The notes under the pieces are model-generated. The model was not told the origin of the DNA. It worked only from the letters and a program-made list of their open reading frames with translations, and did not search any database. The position numbers and the translations under genes are program-made. From JBCDBH01 sp039184055 (lineage in GTDB: Bacteria; Acidobacteriota; Thermoanaerobaculia; Multivoradales; J023): a stretch of DNA of 26,116 nucleotides. Positions 1-8,600 of this stretch are shown one piece after another (positions within the stretch are counted from its first letter, which is position 1; the number at the start of each line of letters is the position of its first letter). The DNA lies in assembly GCA_039184055.1 (NCBI GenBank), contig JBCDBH010000038.1, positions 1 to 26,116 on the forward strand, in the 5' to 3' direction.

Positions 1-792
1 CAGGTCGGCAACGCGCGGCTGTTGACCGGCGGCACGCCCTGTGGCGGCACGGCGGGAAGCTGCCGCGTGCACTACGAGCCGTTCGGCGATCCGCTCGCCA
101 GCGACTCGGCCGAACCGACCGTCGGTTTCCAAGGGCACGAGAACGACGGCTACTCCACGTACATGCGGGGTCGGTCGTACTTGACCTCGACCGCCCGCTT
201 CATCCAGGTCGATCCGTCGCGAGACGCCTCCACCTGGAGCCAATACGGCTTCGCCGCCAACAACCCCATCCTCAAAACCGATCCCACCGGGCACTGTATC
301 GATGGCTGTGTGATCTCGGGACCGGTGATCGCCACCGCGGTTGCCGCCGGGGTCCTGGTCGGCCATCTCAGTAGTCCGAGCTCGCAGGATCCGAATCGGT
401 CCAACGCCCAGGTGATGGCGGATCAGATCTTCGAAGCCGTCGATCTGATCGGTGACGCCGCCACCTCGACCGTGCAGACGATCTCCGAGGCGATGAGCTC
501 GGACAGTAAGATGCAACAGGGTTCGAGCGGGCGCGGTAGCCGTGAGGGACGTGGCCGCGGGGCCAACGCACGGGACCGGAGAATGGTCGATGCCATCGCT
601 AAAGAGAAGGAGGTCGACCGGAGGCGTTTTGGTAAGTTCATCGAGGAGGTAAAGAAGGAAGAAGGCCGTGGCGGAGCCGACAACTTCACCGCCGACGAGC
701 TCCGAGAGCTTGCCGACGAATTCAAAGAGTATGCGGGCGATTCCTCCGACAACAACAACGACAACGACACCGAGCCACCACCGGAGGAATGA
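1..792 (+). CDS. RHS repeat-associated core protein, C-terminal end (5' partial)
   Basis: The frame is open from base 1, so this is the last 263 residues of a larger protein that begins outside the window. Residues 1-97 are the RHS core that closes the RHS/YD shell: QVGNARL, YEPFG, YMRGRSY, ARFIQVDP and NNP, ending in DPTG at residues 94-97. After DPTG comes the variable tip of about 166 residues. It has a hydrophobic stretch (GPVIATAVAAGVLVG), a Gly/Arg-rich linker, a charged helical segment around RRRFGKFIEEVKKEE and DNFTADELRELADEF, and an Asn/Asp/Glu/Pro tail. In known RHS proteins the tip is the released effector, often a toxin. I do not recognise this tip as a specific toxin fold, so an effector role is inference. 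The core aligns closely with residues 1794-1892 of the full RHS protein at 16762-22944. Confidence 0.9.
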   Translation, partial: QVGNARLLTGGTPCGGTAGSCRVHYEPFGDPLASDSAEPTVGFQGHENDGYSTYMRGRSYLTSTARFIQVDPSRDASTWSQYGFAANNPILKTDPTGHCIDGCVISGPVIATAVAAGVLVGHLSSPSSQDPNRSNAQVMADQIFEAVDLIGDAATSTVQTISEAMSSDSKMQQGSSGRGSREGRGRGANARDRRMVDAIAKEKEVDRRRFGKFIEEVKKEEGRGGADNFTADELRELADEFKEYAGDSSDNNNDNDTEPPPEE

Positions 793-793
793 C

Positions 794-1129
794 ATGGATG
801 CATCTGTGGAGACGACCTGCTCGCTACGTTTTCTCGCTCTGCGGCCAGATCTCGTGGCGGTGGTTCGGAAGCATCGACCGGAAGCGAGTGATCGTCCGAG
901 TCGTCGAGTCCCTGACGCGCGCACCGTGACCTTCGACATCACGGATGATCGCGACCTGAGCTGGCTGCCCGCCTTGGTTCGCGATCATGGTGTGGCGTCT
1001 GACTCGATCGATCTCTTCGTCTCGACGGTGACCGAGCACGACTCGTGGATCGTGTCGATTCCCGACTACGTCCTGAGCATCAGTCGAGAGCTGTCTTGTG
1101 GCATCGAGGTGTCGTTCACCGTCGTCTAA
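794..1129 (+). CDS. Small cytosolic protein, candidate immunity partner of the RHS tip
   Basis: This is a 111-residue protein with no signal peptide and no membrane segment. The ATG at 794 was chosen because a GGAGG sequence sits 6 bases upstream, inside the end of the RHS gene, and only one base separates the RHS stop from this start. Translation of the two is therefore probably coupled. The frame extends upstream to 668, but that part is a shadow of the RHS reading frame. The second half alternates beta-strand-like and helical stretches (SIDLFVSTV, SWIVSIPDYVLSISREL, GIEVSFTVV), which loosely resembles DUF4279-like and other small immunity-type proteins. I cannot assign it to a family. The immunity role rests on position directly after a variable RHS tip, on size, and on the terminator that follows. 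Confidence 0.75.
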   Translation: MDASVETTCSLRFLALRPDLVAVVRKHRPEASDRPSRRVPDARTVTFDITDDRDLSWLPALVRDHGVASDSIDLFVSTVTEHDSWIVSIPDYVLSISRELSCGIEVSFTVV

Positions 1130-1149
1130 TTCCAGACAAGATGAGGTCG

Positions 1150-1181
1150 GGGCCGTCGTGCGTGTCACGGCGGCCCTTTTT
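1150..1181 (+). terminator. Intrinsic terminator after the RHS/immunity pair
   Basis: An 11-bp stem (1150-1160 with 1166-1176, one G-T wobble) with a 5-base loop is followed directly by five T residues at 1177-1181. It begins 20 bases after the stop of the small gene and marks the end of that transcription unit. The opposite strand lacks a T run after the stem, so it would not serve the convergent response-regulator gene equally well. Confidence 0.9.
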
Positions 1182-1213
1182 CGTTGGCGAATCGGATCGA
1201 CCACCCGATTCGA

Positions 1214-1927
1214 CTAGACGACGCGGTAACCCTCGCCGTGCACGGTCTGGAGGATCCTCGGCTGGTGAGGGGTGCGCTCGATCTTCTTGCGCAGCGCCGC
1301 GATATGCACGTCGACGGTGCGGCTCGAGACCTCGCTGGCATAGCCCCACACTCGGTCGAGTAGCTCTTCCCGACGCACGACTTCGCCACGTCGATCGAGT
1401 AGGAAGCTGAGCAGCGCGCGCTCTTTGCCGAGGAGCTGGATCACCTCTCCATCCCGGACGACCTCGGCGCGGCGTAGGTCGACGGTGACGCCGTCGTCGA
1501 GCTCGTATCGGCCCTCGCGGGACGCACCGCGTCCGTGACGGCGAAGCAGAGCTTCGCAGCGGGCCACGAGCTCTTCGGGCTCGAAGGGCTTGGTCAGATA
1601 GTCGTCGGCGCCGAGCTTCAGGCCGAGTAGTTTGTCGATCAGCTGGTCGCGAGCGGTGAGCATCAAAATCAGCGTGTCGACGTCGTGTCGACGCAGCTCA
1701 CGGCAGACGTCGAAGCCACCCAGGCCCGGCAGCATGACGTCGAGGATGATGAGATCGTAACGACCGGTGCGACCGGCGGCGAGGCCGCCATCACCGTCGA
1801 GCTCGGCGTCGACGGCGTAGCCTTCGGCGCGCAGCCGATCACCGATCGTCATCACCAGGCCCTCTTCGTCCTCGACCAGCAGAATGTTCGCCTTGGGCGT
1901 CTTCGCCTTGGCAATCGATGGCTTCAA
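1214..1927 (-). CDS. OmpR/PhoB-family response regulator
   Basis: This 237-residue regulator has an N-terminal receiver domain and a C-terminal winged-helix DNA-binding domain. In the receiver, the acidic pocket is E19-D20, the phosphoacceptor is D63 (ILDVMLPG), the switch threonine is T91 (LTARD) and the conserved lysine is K113 (KPF). The DNA-binding half ends in the typical SSRTVDVHIAALRKKIE and VHGEGYRVV. I chose a TTG start at 1927 because it overlaps the kinase stop as TTGA, GA-rich sequence lies upstream, and no ATG or GTG starts the receiver domain. The longer open frame up to 2296 only shadows the kinase gene. It is the second gene of a kinase-regulator operon, with the kinase first, which is the less common order. 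Confidence 0.93.
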   Translation of the reverse strand: MKPSIAKAKTPKANILLVEDEEGLVMTIGDRLRAEGYAVDAELDGDGGLAAGRTGRYDLIILDVMLPGLGGFDVCRELRRHDVDTLILMLTARDQLIDKLLGLKLGADDYLTKPFEPEELVARCEALLRRHGRGASREGRYELDDGVTVDLRRAEVVRDGEVIQLLGKERALLSFLLDRRGEVVRREELLDRVWGYASEVSSRTVDVHIAALRKKIERTPHQPRILQTVHGEGYRVV

Positions 1928-3723
1928 GTCCCGTCTCCCGTGGAGGTGGCCACGGGCAGGGCGACGCCGAACCGGCTGCCCTGCCCGGGTTTCGATTCGG
2001 CGATCACCCGGCCGCCGTAGCGTTGGGCCAGACGCGCGACCCACGTGAGACCGAGACCGGTGCCGGGTTTTTGTTCGTCCCGGGCTCGACGGCCGCGGAA
2101 GAAAGGTTCGAAGACCTGCCGACGCTCCTTTCGGCTCAATCCTTGTCCGTGATCGCGTACCGCTACTTCCACCGTCGGGTGCCAGCGCAACCGGGCGGCA
2201 TCGGCTGCGATGGCATGCGCTTCGACGGTGATGTCGCCGCCACCATATTTGAGAGCGTTGCCGAGCAGGTTGTGTAGCAAGGAGTCTAGAGCCCACGGAT
2301 GGGCGCGGAGCCGTGGCAGCTGTGGGGCGAGCTCGATACGAATCTCGGCTCCGGCTTCGGCGATGTCATCCCCGAGGCGTTCGAGCACGCGATCGACGCT
2401 CTCCCGGACATCGGCCTCGGCGGTCGCGCCATCGGGGTCCCTGCGCGTGGTGCCTAAAATCCGCTCGATCAGATCTCCGAGACGCCGGACCTCTTTCTTC
2501 ATCACCTGCCCGTAGCGTCGGACTTGGGAAGGTTCCGTCACCACGCCGTCGGACAGGTTCGCCGACGCCGAGCGTAAGACAGACAGCGGTGTGCGCAGCT
2601 CGTGGGTCACACCGGTGATGAAATCGAATTGGGCCCGCGCCAAGCGCTGCGACTGCACGGTCAAGGCCATCAAGAGGGCAACGGCGATGCCCAAGACCCC
2701 GAGGGCCGCGAGACCGACGGCGAGGTTGCGGCGCCTGAGCTCGCTCAGCTGAGGGTCCAAGGCGTTGCCGTGCACCTGCACGGCAAGGTGCCAGGTTTCG
2801 GTGCCGCTCGGAAGGGTCATGAAGACCATCGGCTCCACGTCTTCTTCGAGCGCCTGTCCTCGAGTCACGGAGCGACCCCTGGAGGCCAGCTGGGTCAGCG
2901 TTTCACCCATCGCGCGGTTGAGATCGACCGTCATCTCTAGAAGCTCGGGATGGTTTTCCGGCAACCCTGGGCTACTACCGGTCAGGACGACCTGGTCTCC
3001 ATCGGCCTCGGAAGTCGAGACCAGCCAATAGTCGAGTTGGCGGCGGTGCCAGCGCCACGACTCCTCGGCTCGAGACTCGATCCACGCAGAGAAGGCGGCC
3101 CGAGGCAAGATCATCCACAGCACGGGGGTCCAGGCGAGAAGCTCGACCGTCGACTCCCCCACCTCGATCTGCCGACCGTCGAAGACGACCCGCGCGGAAA
3201 TCAGCAGCCGTTCCTCGTCGAGCAGACGTGGCAGCACGCCCGGCAAGGCCTCGTCGGCTCTCCACTCATCGATCCGTGCCGCGAAATCGGGCGCGGCGAT
3301 CTTCACTGCCGGCCCTTGCTCGGGGAGCTCGAACCACGTGTCGACTCGCCGTTCTCGGTCGTCTTCCGATTCACTGTCGGTGACCGGCGCAGGAGGGATC
3401 TGGAGGTACACCTCATCGATCCGGCGGCCGAAATGCACGTCGCGCGGCCAGTCGGGACGAGGGTTCTCGGGACTGTCCAGCGAACCGACGGAAGCCGCCT
3501 GGACGCGTGCATTCCACCCCACCAGCTCGCTCGCCAGCCAGGCGGCCATGTCACCCAAACCCTCGTCGACCTCCAACCGCGTGCGCTCGACTTCGGCATC
3601 CTGGAGCTCCTCGGCCCAGCGCAACTGCAGCACGCCGAGAAGCGGCAGGGCGATGAGCAAGACGCCCGCCAAGATCCACAGCAGGATTCGAGCTCGGTGG
3701 CCGGTCATGGCGGGAACACTCAT
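1924..3723 (-). CDS. Membrane sensor histidine kinase
   Basis: This 599-residue kinase has a transmembrane helix at about 12-34, a large extracytoplasmic sensor region (about 35-330) of no recognised family, a second membrane helix at 333-356, and the HisKA motif (FITGVTHELRTPL) with phosphoacceptor H374. An ATPase domain follows, with an N box (NLLGNALKYGG), G1 (DHGQGL), an F box (FEPFFRG) and G2 (GTGLGLTW). No HAMP domain fits between the second helix and HisKA. It should sense an envelope signal and phosphorylate the regulator encoded downstream. The start is ambiguous between ATG 3723 and ATG 3708. A TATGCT hexamer at 3727-3732, if used as a -10, would favour 3708. Phased GTAAA-type boxes lie about 43 bp upstream. 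Confidence 0.93.
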   Translation of the reverse strand: MSVPAMTGHRARILLWILAGVLLIALPLLGVLQLRWAEELQDAEVERTRLEVDEGLGDMAAWLASELVGWNARVQAASVGSLDSPENPRPDWPRDVHFGRRIDEVYLQIPPAPVTDSESEDDRERRVDTWFELPEQGPAVKIAAPDFAARIDEWRADEALPGVLPRLLDEERLLISARVVFDGRQIEVGESTVELLAWTPVLWMILPRAAFSAWIESRAEESWRWHRRQLDYWLVSTSEADGDQVVLTGSSPGLPENHPELLEMTVDLNRAMGETLTQLASRGRSVTRGQALEEDVEPMVFMTLPSGTETWHLAVQVHGNALDPQLSELRRRNLAVGLAALGVLGIAVALLMALTVQSQRLARAQFDFITGVTHELRTPLSVLRSASANLSDGVVTEPSQVRRYGQVMKKEVRRLGDLIERILGTTRRDPDGATAEADVRESVDRVLERLGDDIAEAGAEIRIELAPQLPRLRAHPWALDSLLHNLLGNALKYGGGDITVEAHAIAADAARLRWHPTVEVAVRDHGQGLSRKERRQVFEPFFRGRRARDEQKPGTGLGLTWVARLAQRYGGRVIAESKPGQGSRFGVALPVATSTGDGT

Positions 3724-3765
3724 GGCCCGAGCATAACGGTGGGGTCGCTCGCTCCGGGCCCGTTC

Positions 3766-3850
3766 TTTACATCCTCTTACAACTCAACGAACGCTTTTAC
3801 GAAACGTCACGGCGCTTGACGAGGTCTTGCAGCCAGCTCACCCGTTTTAC
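3766..3850. promoter_or_regulatory. Phased CpxR-like boxes between divergent genes
   Basis: Four TTTAC-like elements (GTAAA on the minus strand) lie at 3766-3770 (TTTAC), 3776-3780 (CTTAC), 3796-3800 (TTTAC) and 3846-3850 (TTTAC). All offsets are multiples of 10 bp, so all face one side of the helix. The first pair reads GTAAG-N5-GTAAA on the minus strand, which matches the published E. coli CpxR box GTAAA-N5-GTAAA apart from one base. They sit about 43 bp upstream of the kinase gene and about 100 bp upstream of the divergent secreted-protein gene. The rest of 3724-3948 shows no gene. Function is inferred from the match and the phasing. Confidence 0.6.
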
Positions 3851-3948
3851 CTCGGGCAGCTCTAGATTCTCGCCACGCAGCCGGCAACGTACTCGTGCCG
3901 CCGGTTCCTGAACACGAGAACCTTTCTGAAACGCCCGGAGACCTCACC

Positions 3949-4638
3949 ATGAAGCTTTACCCTTTTGTTCGAGCCGCTTCCCTAGCGCTGCTCGCCGGCC
4001 TGTTCACGATCGTCACGCCCGCTCTTGCCGCGAGCCAGCCCAGCGACGTCTTGACCGAGGGTGTCGTCGAGTTTGCGATCAGCTATGAAGACGTCGGTCC
4101 CATGGCCGCGATGCTGCCGAAGTCGCAAACGGTCTATTTCCGACCTGGCGCGGTCCGTATCGAGAGTGGAACGAGCGTAAGCCTACGAGGCGTCGTGCCC
4201 GGCAAGAGCGTGCAGATGGTCACCGCCGGTGAGCTCAAGTTGGCTTTCCTCATACCCGTGAGCACGCCGTCGACACGCAATGAGCTGGTGCGCTTCGAAG
4301 AGACCGAGACCCGACGCACCATCGCCGAGATCGAAGCGCGTCAGGTCGACGGGGTGGACCGTGAGGACGACTCGAATCGCCTGGCCTATTGGGTCACCGA
4401 TCGCATCGAGGCGGAGTGGCGCGCCGCCCCCGCTCTCGAGGGCTTTGCGCTCGAATACTCCGAGCCGCTCAACGACGGGCTCTCCCACCGCGTCGCCCAG
4501 CGGATCGAGGCGAAGACGCTCGATGTCGCACTCTTTCAGATCCCCGAAGACTTCGAACAGGTCGAGATCGATTCCCCTCAGGACATCGGCCGCGTGCTCG
4601 GCGAGCGCCTCGGCGCAGAAGTCCAGGTCATGGAGTAG
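3949..4638 (+). CDS. Exported protein of unknown function
   Basis: The product is 229 residues. The ATG at 3949 gives a clean signal peptide (Lys near the start, hydrophobic core ALLAGLFTIV, cleavage after ALA near residue 27), with CGGAG at 3936-3940 as ribosome site. An upstream GTG at 3895 would add a non-signal-like extension and is rejected. The mature part is predicted to be beta-rich. Segments such as TVYFRPGAVRIESG, SVQMVTAGELKLAFLIP, ETRRTIAEIEARQVDG and LAYWVTDRIEAEW loosely recall DUF4412/GLPGLI-type periplasmic proteins, but this is weak. It begins 68 bases before the ABC ATPase with no terminator between, so the three genes are probably one operon. Divergence from the kinase gene and shared phased boxes suggest coregulation. 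Confidence 0.85.
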   Translation: MKLYPFVRAASLALLAGLFTIVTPALAASQPSDVLTEGVVEFAISYEDVGPMAAMLPKSQTVYFRPGAVRIESGTSVSLRGVVPGKSVQMVTAGELKLAFLIPVSTPSTRNELVRFEETETRRTIAEIEARQVDGVDREDDSNRLAYWVTDRIEAEWRAAPALEGFALEYSEPLNDGLSHRVAQRIEAKTLDVALFQIPEDFEQVEIDSPQDIGRVLGERLGAEVQVME

Positions 4639-4706
4639 ACCCGCGCAGTCGTCCATTTCGATGTGAAGCGAATCGGCGTGTGAACTGAACTCTCTCAGGT
4701 GGTGCC

Positions 4707-5648
4707 ATGACTCTCGAGCTCGATATCCGTGACCTCAGCAAACGCTATCCACGGGGCCCCCAGGCCCTCGACCACATCAGCCTCTCGATCGGACCCGGAA
4801 TCTTTGGTTTGCTCGGCCCCAACGGCGCGGGCAAATCGACCCTGATGCGTATCCTGGCGACACTCCAGGACGCCGATGAGGGTACGGTACGCCTCGGTGA
4901 CCTGGACCCGATGAAGAACCGTCGCGCGCTGCGCCGACAGCTCGGCTATCTGCCCCAGGATTTCGGCCTCGATCCGTCGGCGACGGCGGAACGGCTGCTC
5001 GACCACCTCGCCGAGCTCAAAGGCCTCACCGATCGTCGCCGCCGGCGCCGAGCCGTCGGCGACATGCTGGAGCGTGTCCATCTCGAGCGTCACCGCCACC
5101 GCAAGCTCGGGACCTTTTCCGGCGGTATGAAGCAGCGTTTCGGTATCGCCCAGGCGCTGATCGGTGACCCGAAGCTGCTCATCGTCGACGAGCCGACCAC
5201 CGGTCTCGACCCCGAGGAGCGACGCCGCTTCTTCAATACGCTCGCCGGTCTCGCCGAACGCATGATCGTGATCCTGTCGACCCATTTAGTCGATGATGTG
5301 ACCGAGCTATGCGACCGCATGGCGGTGCTGAAGGAAGGGAGTCTGCGCTTCGTCGGTTCCCCCGCGGACGCCTTGCAACGCCTGCACGGACATACGTGGA
5401 CCGTCGCCGCGACGCCCGCCGAGCTCGAACACCGCGACGACCTCACGGTGCTCGGGCATCGCCGATATCTCGGCTCGATTCGTACCCACGTGCTCGCTGA
5501 CCGAAAGCCCGGTCCCGAGTTCGAAAGCACGACGCCCGAGCTGGAAGACGTGTACTTCTCCATTCTCTCCGGAGCCATGCCCACCGGCACCGCGCTCTCT
5601 GACCCGGACAGCGAGCCGCGGGCAGCCGGCGAGGAGGTCGCGGCATGA
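4707..5648 (+). CDS. ABC transporter ATP-binding protein
   Basis: This 313-residue nucleotide-binding subunit has all the ABC ATPase motifs: Walker A GPNGAGKST (37-45), Q-loop Q84, signature FSGGMKQR (about 137-144), Walker B LLIVDEP (157-163), D-loop residues GLD (166-168) and the switch histidine H193 (STH). The C-terminal third, about 90 residues after the ATPase core, is a regulatory extension ending in an Asp/Glu-rich tail. It resembles the ATPases paired with ABC-2-type permeases. The ribosome site AGGTGGT lies just before ATG 4707. Its stop overlaps the start of the next gene as ATGA, so the two are translationally coupled and should form one complex. The substrate cannot be read from sequence. 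Confidence 0.95.
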   Translation: MTLELDIRDLSKRYPRGPQALDHISLSIGPGIFGLLGPNGAGKSTLMRILATLQDADEGTVRLGDLDPMKNRRALRRQLGYLPQDFGLDPSATAERLLDHLAELKGLTDRRRRRRAVGDMLERVHLERHRHRKLGTFSGGMKQRFGIAQALIGDPKLLIVDEPTTGLDPEERRRFFNTLAGLAERMIVILSTHLVDDVTELCDRMAVLKEGSLRFVGSPADALQRLHGHTWTVAATPAELEHRDDLTVLGHRRYLGSIRTHVLADRKPGPEFESTTPELEDVYFSILSGAMPTGTALSDPDSEPRAAGEEVAA

Positions 5649-8600
5649 ACGCCTGGCGCATCTTTCGCTATGAGATCCGTCGGGGCCTGACCCGGCCGAG
5701 CTACTGGCTGCTCTTCGCTCTCTTCGCCTGTCTCGGCTTCGCCGCCGTGCAGGCCTTCGCGGGCACCTTCGACCGCTTTCGCCTGGTGATCTCGCTGGGT
5801 GGCGAGACGCTCTGGGTGAACTCCGCCTATTTCATCGCGCTCGCCACGCGTATGCTCACCGCGCTCGGTCTGCCCCTGACCGCGGCCTTTTTCATCTCGG
5901 CCCTGCACCGCGAGACCGGCGACGGTTCCGGCCCCCTGCTGTGGACCACCCCGCTCGGCACCTGGAGCTATTGGTGCGGTCGCTCCGCCTCGGCCCTGGG
6001 GCTCAACCTGCTCCTCCTCACCGGAGTCTGCGTCGGCGTCTGGATCGGCACGCAGATGCCGTGGATCGATCCGTCGCTCATCGGCGAGGCGCGCTTCAGT
6101 TTCTACGCTCAGCCGTTCGGCCTGACGGCTGTGCGACGTACGCTCTTGGCGGGGGCCCTGGTCGGCCTCGCGGTGGTGCTCACGCGCTCCGCCGTCGCCG
6201 GCTACCTCGCCGTGGTGGCGCTGATCGGCGCGCATCAGGCGACGCGACAGCTCACCGCCGACCTCGACAACCGTGCCCTCGCGGCCATGATCGATCCCTC
6301 GGGCTCGGTGGCCGCGGGCTTGATCACGCGGACGTGGTCGACGGCGGAGAAGAATGCTCAGCTTGTTCCGATCGAAGGTCTGGTGGCGACCAACCTGGCG
6401 ATTTGGCTCGGCGTCTCGCTGGCGGTATGGATCGTGGCGGGCCTCTGCTTCCGCCCGGAAAGACAAGCCCTGGCACCCGAGCCGGGCTGGATACGACGCC
6501 TCTCGGGCTCGCTCGACCAGCTCGTTCGACACGTGGCGATCCGTCCCGTGGGCGCGCTCGTCAGTCGTCTTCCCCTGTGGCTCAAAGCAACCCTCGAGGG
6601 CTATCGTTCGGTGGTGACCCATCCGATGTTCGTCCTGACGGTGCTCTTCGGACTCGCGTCGCTGGCGGTGGCGGCGCCGTCGGTGACCATGCTTTTCGGT
6701 ACGCCGACGTGGCCCGTGACCTACGCCGTGTTGGAGGTGATGGCGACGGTCTTCGAGCCCTTTGCCGTCGGCGTGACGATCTTCTTCGCGGGTCACCTTC
6801 TGTGGCGCTCCAGGGAGCTGGGTTTGAAACCTCTGCTCGACGCGACGCCCCACGGCCCGGTGCTACCAGTGCTCACCACCGTTCTTGCCATGTTCGGCGT
6901 CCTGGTGACCCTGCAGGCGACTCTCGGCGCGACCGGAGTTCTCTACCAGCGTTTCCAAGACCATACGCGCCATGAGTGGACGACCTACGCCCTCGATCTC
7001 TTCGTCCTGCGCTTGGCCGACCTTGCGCTATGGCTGATGCTGACGGTCTTCCTGCAGCTGCTCATCCAGCGCAAGGCAGCCGCCTATTTCGCCTCGGCGA
7101 CGGCGTATCTGGCGGTGCGCTTCTCGCCGGCCATCGGTATCGACCACGTGCTGCTGCGATTTGGCGCGGATCCCGGCTATACCTTTTCAGAAGTCAACGG
7201 CATCGGCGACTTCCTGGGCGGCTGGTTCCTGGTCAAGGGCTATTGGTTTGGCGTCGCGGGCCTTCTTCTGGTGCTGTGCGTGCTTCTCTGGCCTCGGGGC
7301 ACGAGTACCGATCTGGCCTCGACGCGGCAGCGCGCGGCGAGACGCTGGTCGACACCTCTCCGCTACGCTTCCACCCTGGCTGGCGCGGCGGTCCTGACGT
7401 TCGGCGGTCTAACGGTCTACAACGTTCACGCCCTCAACGACTATCGCAGCGCCACCGGTGCGGAGAAAGACCACGTCCACGTCGAGCGCACGGTGCGGCC
7501 GTGGCTCGAGCGCGCCCAGCCTCGTATCGCGTCGGCGCGCTACACGGTCGACCTCTTCCCACGCGAGAACCGCGCCGAGGTGCGTGGCTCCCTGAAGCTG
7601 ACAAATCCCCACGGCGAGCCGATCGAGTCGCTCCTGCTGCGTGTTCCCCAGGGGCTCGAGCTGCTCGATGTCGTCGTCGGCGACGCGGCTGTCTCGGAGG
7701 CTCGAATCGCCGCGGAACCGACGCCGATCGCCGGTCCCTACTATCGTCTCGACCTCGAGACGCCGATCGCCGCCGACGCCACGGTCGGCTTTACCTACCG
7801 TGGCCGCTGGCATCGACGCGGCTTCGCCAACAGTCAGCCTGGCGGCGGTGTCATCGACAATGGCAGCTTTCTTTTCAGCACATCCATGGCGGTCGGATTC
7901 GGCTACGACCCGGGCGGCGAGCTCAGTGATCCTCGTCGTCGACGCCGCTTCGGTCTTCCCGAACGGCCGCCGCTGCCATCCCTCGACGCACCAGGGGTGC
8001 GCCGCAACAGCTTGACCGTCGATGCCGACCCGATTCCCTTCGAGGTGCTGGTGACGACCGACGCCGACCAGATCGCGCTGGCGCCCGGTGACCGTATCCA
8101 TACCTCGGAGTCAGACGGCCGCAAGACCTTCACGTATCGATCGGCGGTGCCGATGCATCACCTCTGGGCCGTCGTCTCGGGGCGCTACGCCGTGGCCTCG
8201 GAACACTGGCGGGGTATCGATCTGGAGATCTACCACCAGCCGGAGCACGACGAGAACATCGACTCCATGGTGCGGGGCATGAAACGCAGTCTCGAATACC
8301 TGACGGCGACCTTCGGCGACTATCCCCACAAGGCCCTGCGTATCGTCGAGTTCCCGCGCTACTCGCGTTTCGCCATGTCGCTGCCGGGCTTGATTCCCTA
8401 CTCCGAGAGTATCGGCTTCATCGCCCGCAAGCGGTCGGCCGAGGACATCGACTATCCGTTCTACGTCACCGCTCACGAGGTCGCGCACCAGTGGTTCCCG
8501 CACGAGGTGGGCCCGGCCCACGCCGAGGGCATGGCCTTTCTTTCCGAGACCTTTGCGCAGTACATCGCCCTGCGCGTGATGGAAGAGCAGTTCGGTACCA

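Noticed and set aside
668..793. Upstream start for the small gene after the RHS tip
   Set aside because: It would encode a Thr/Ser/Pro-rich stretch that shadows the RHS frame; the ATG at 794 has a clear ribosome site.
1928..2296. N-terminal extension of the response regulator
   Set aside because: This part lies wholly within the kinase gene in another frame and has Arg/Ser-rich nonsense composition. The receiver domain begins right after the TTG at 1927.
5090..6853. 587-residue minus-strand frame across the ABC genes
   Set aside because: Antisense shadow rich in Arg/Gly/Glu/His; it spans the ATPase/permease junction and has no recognisable motif.
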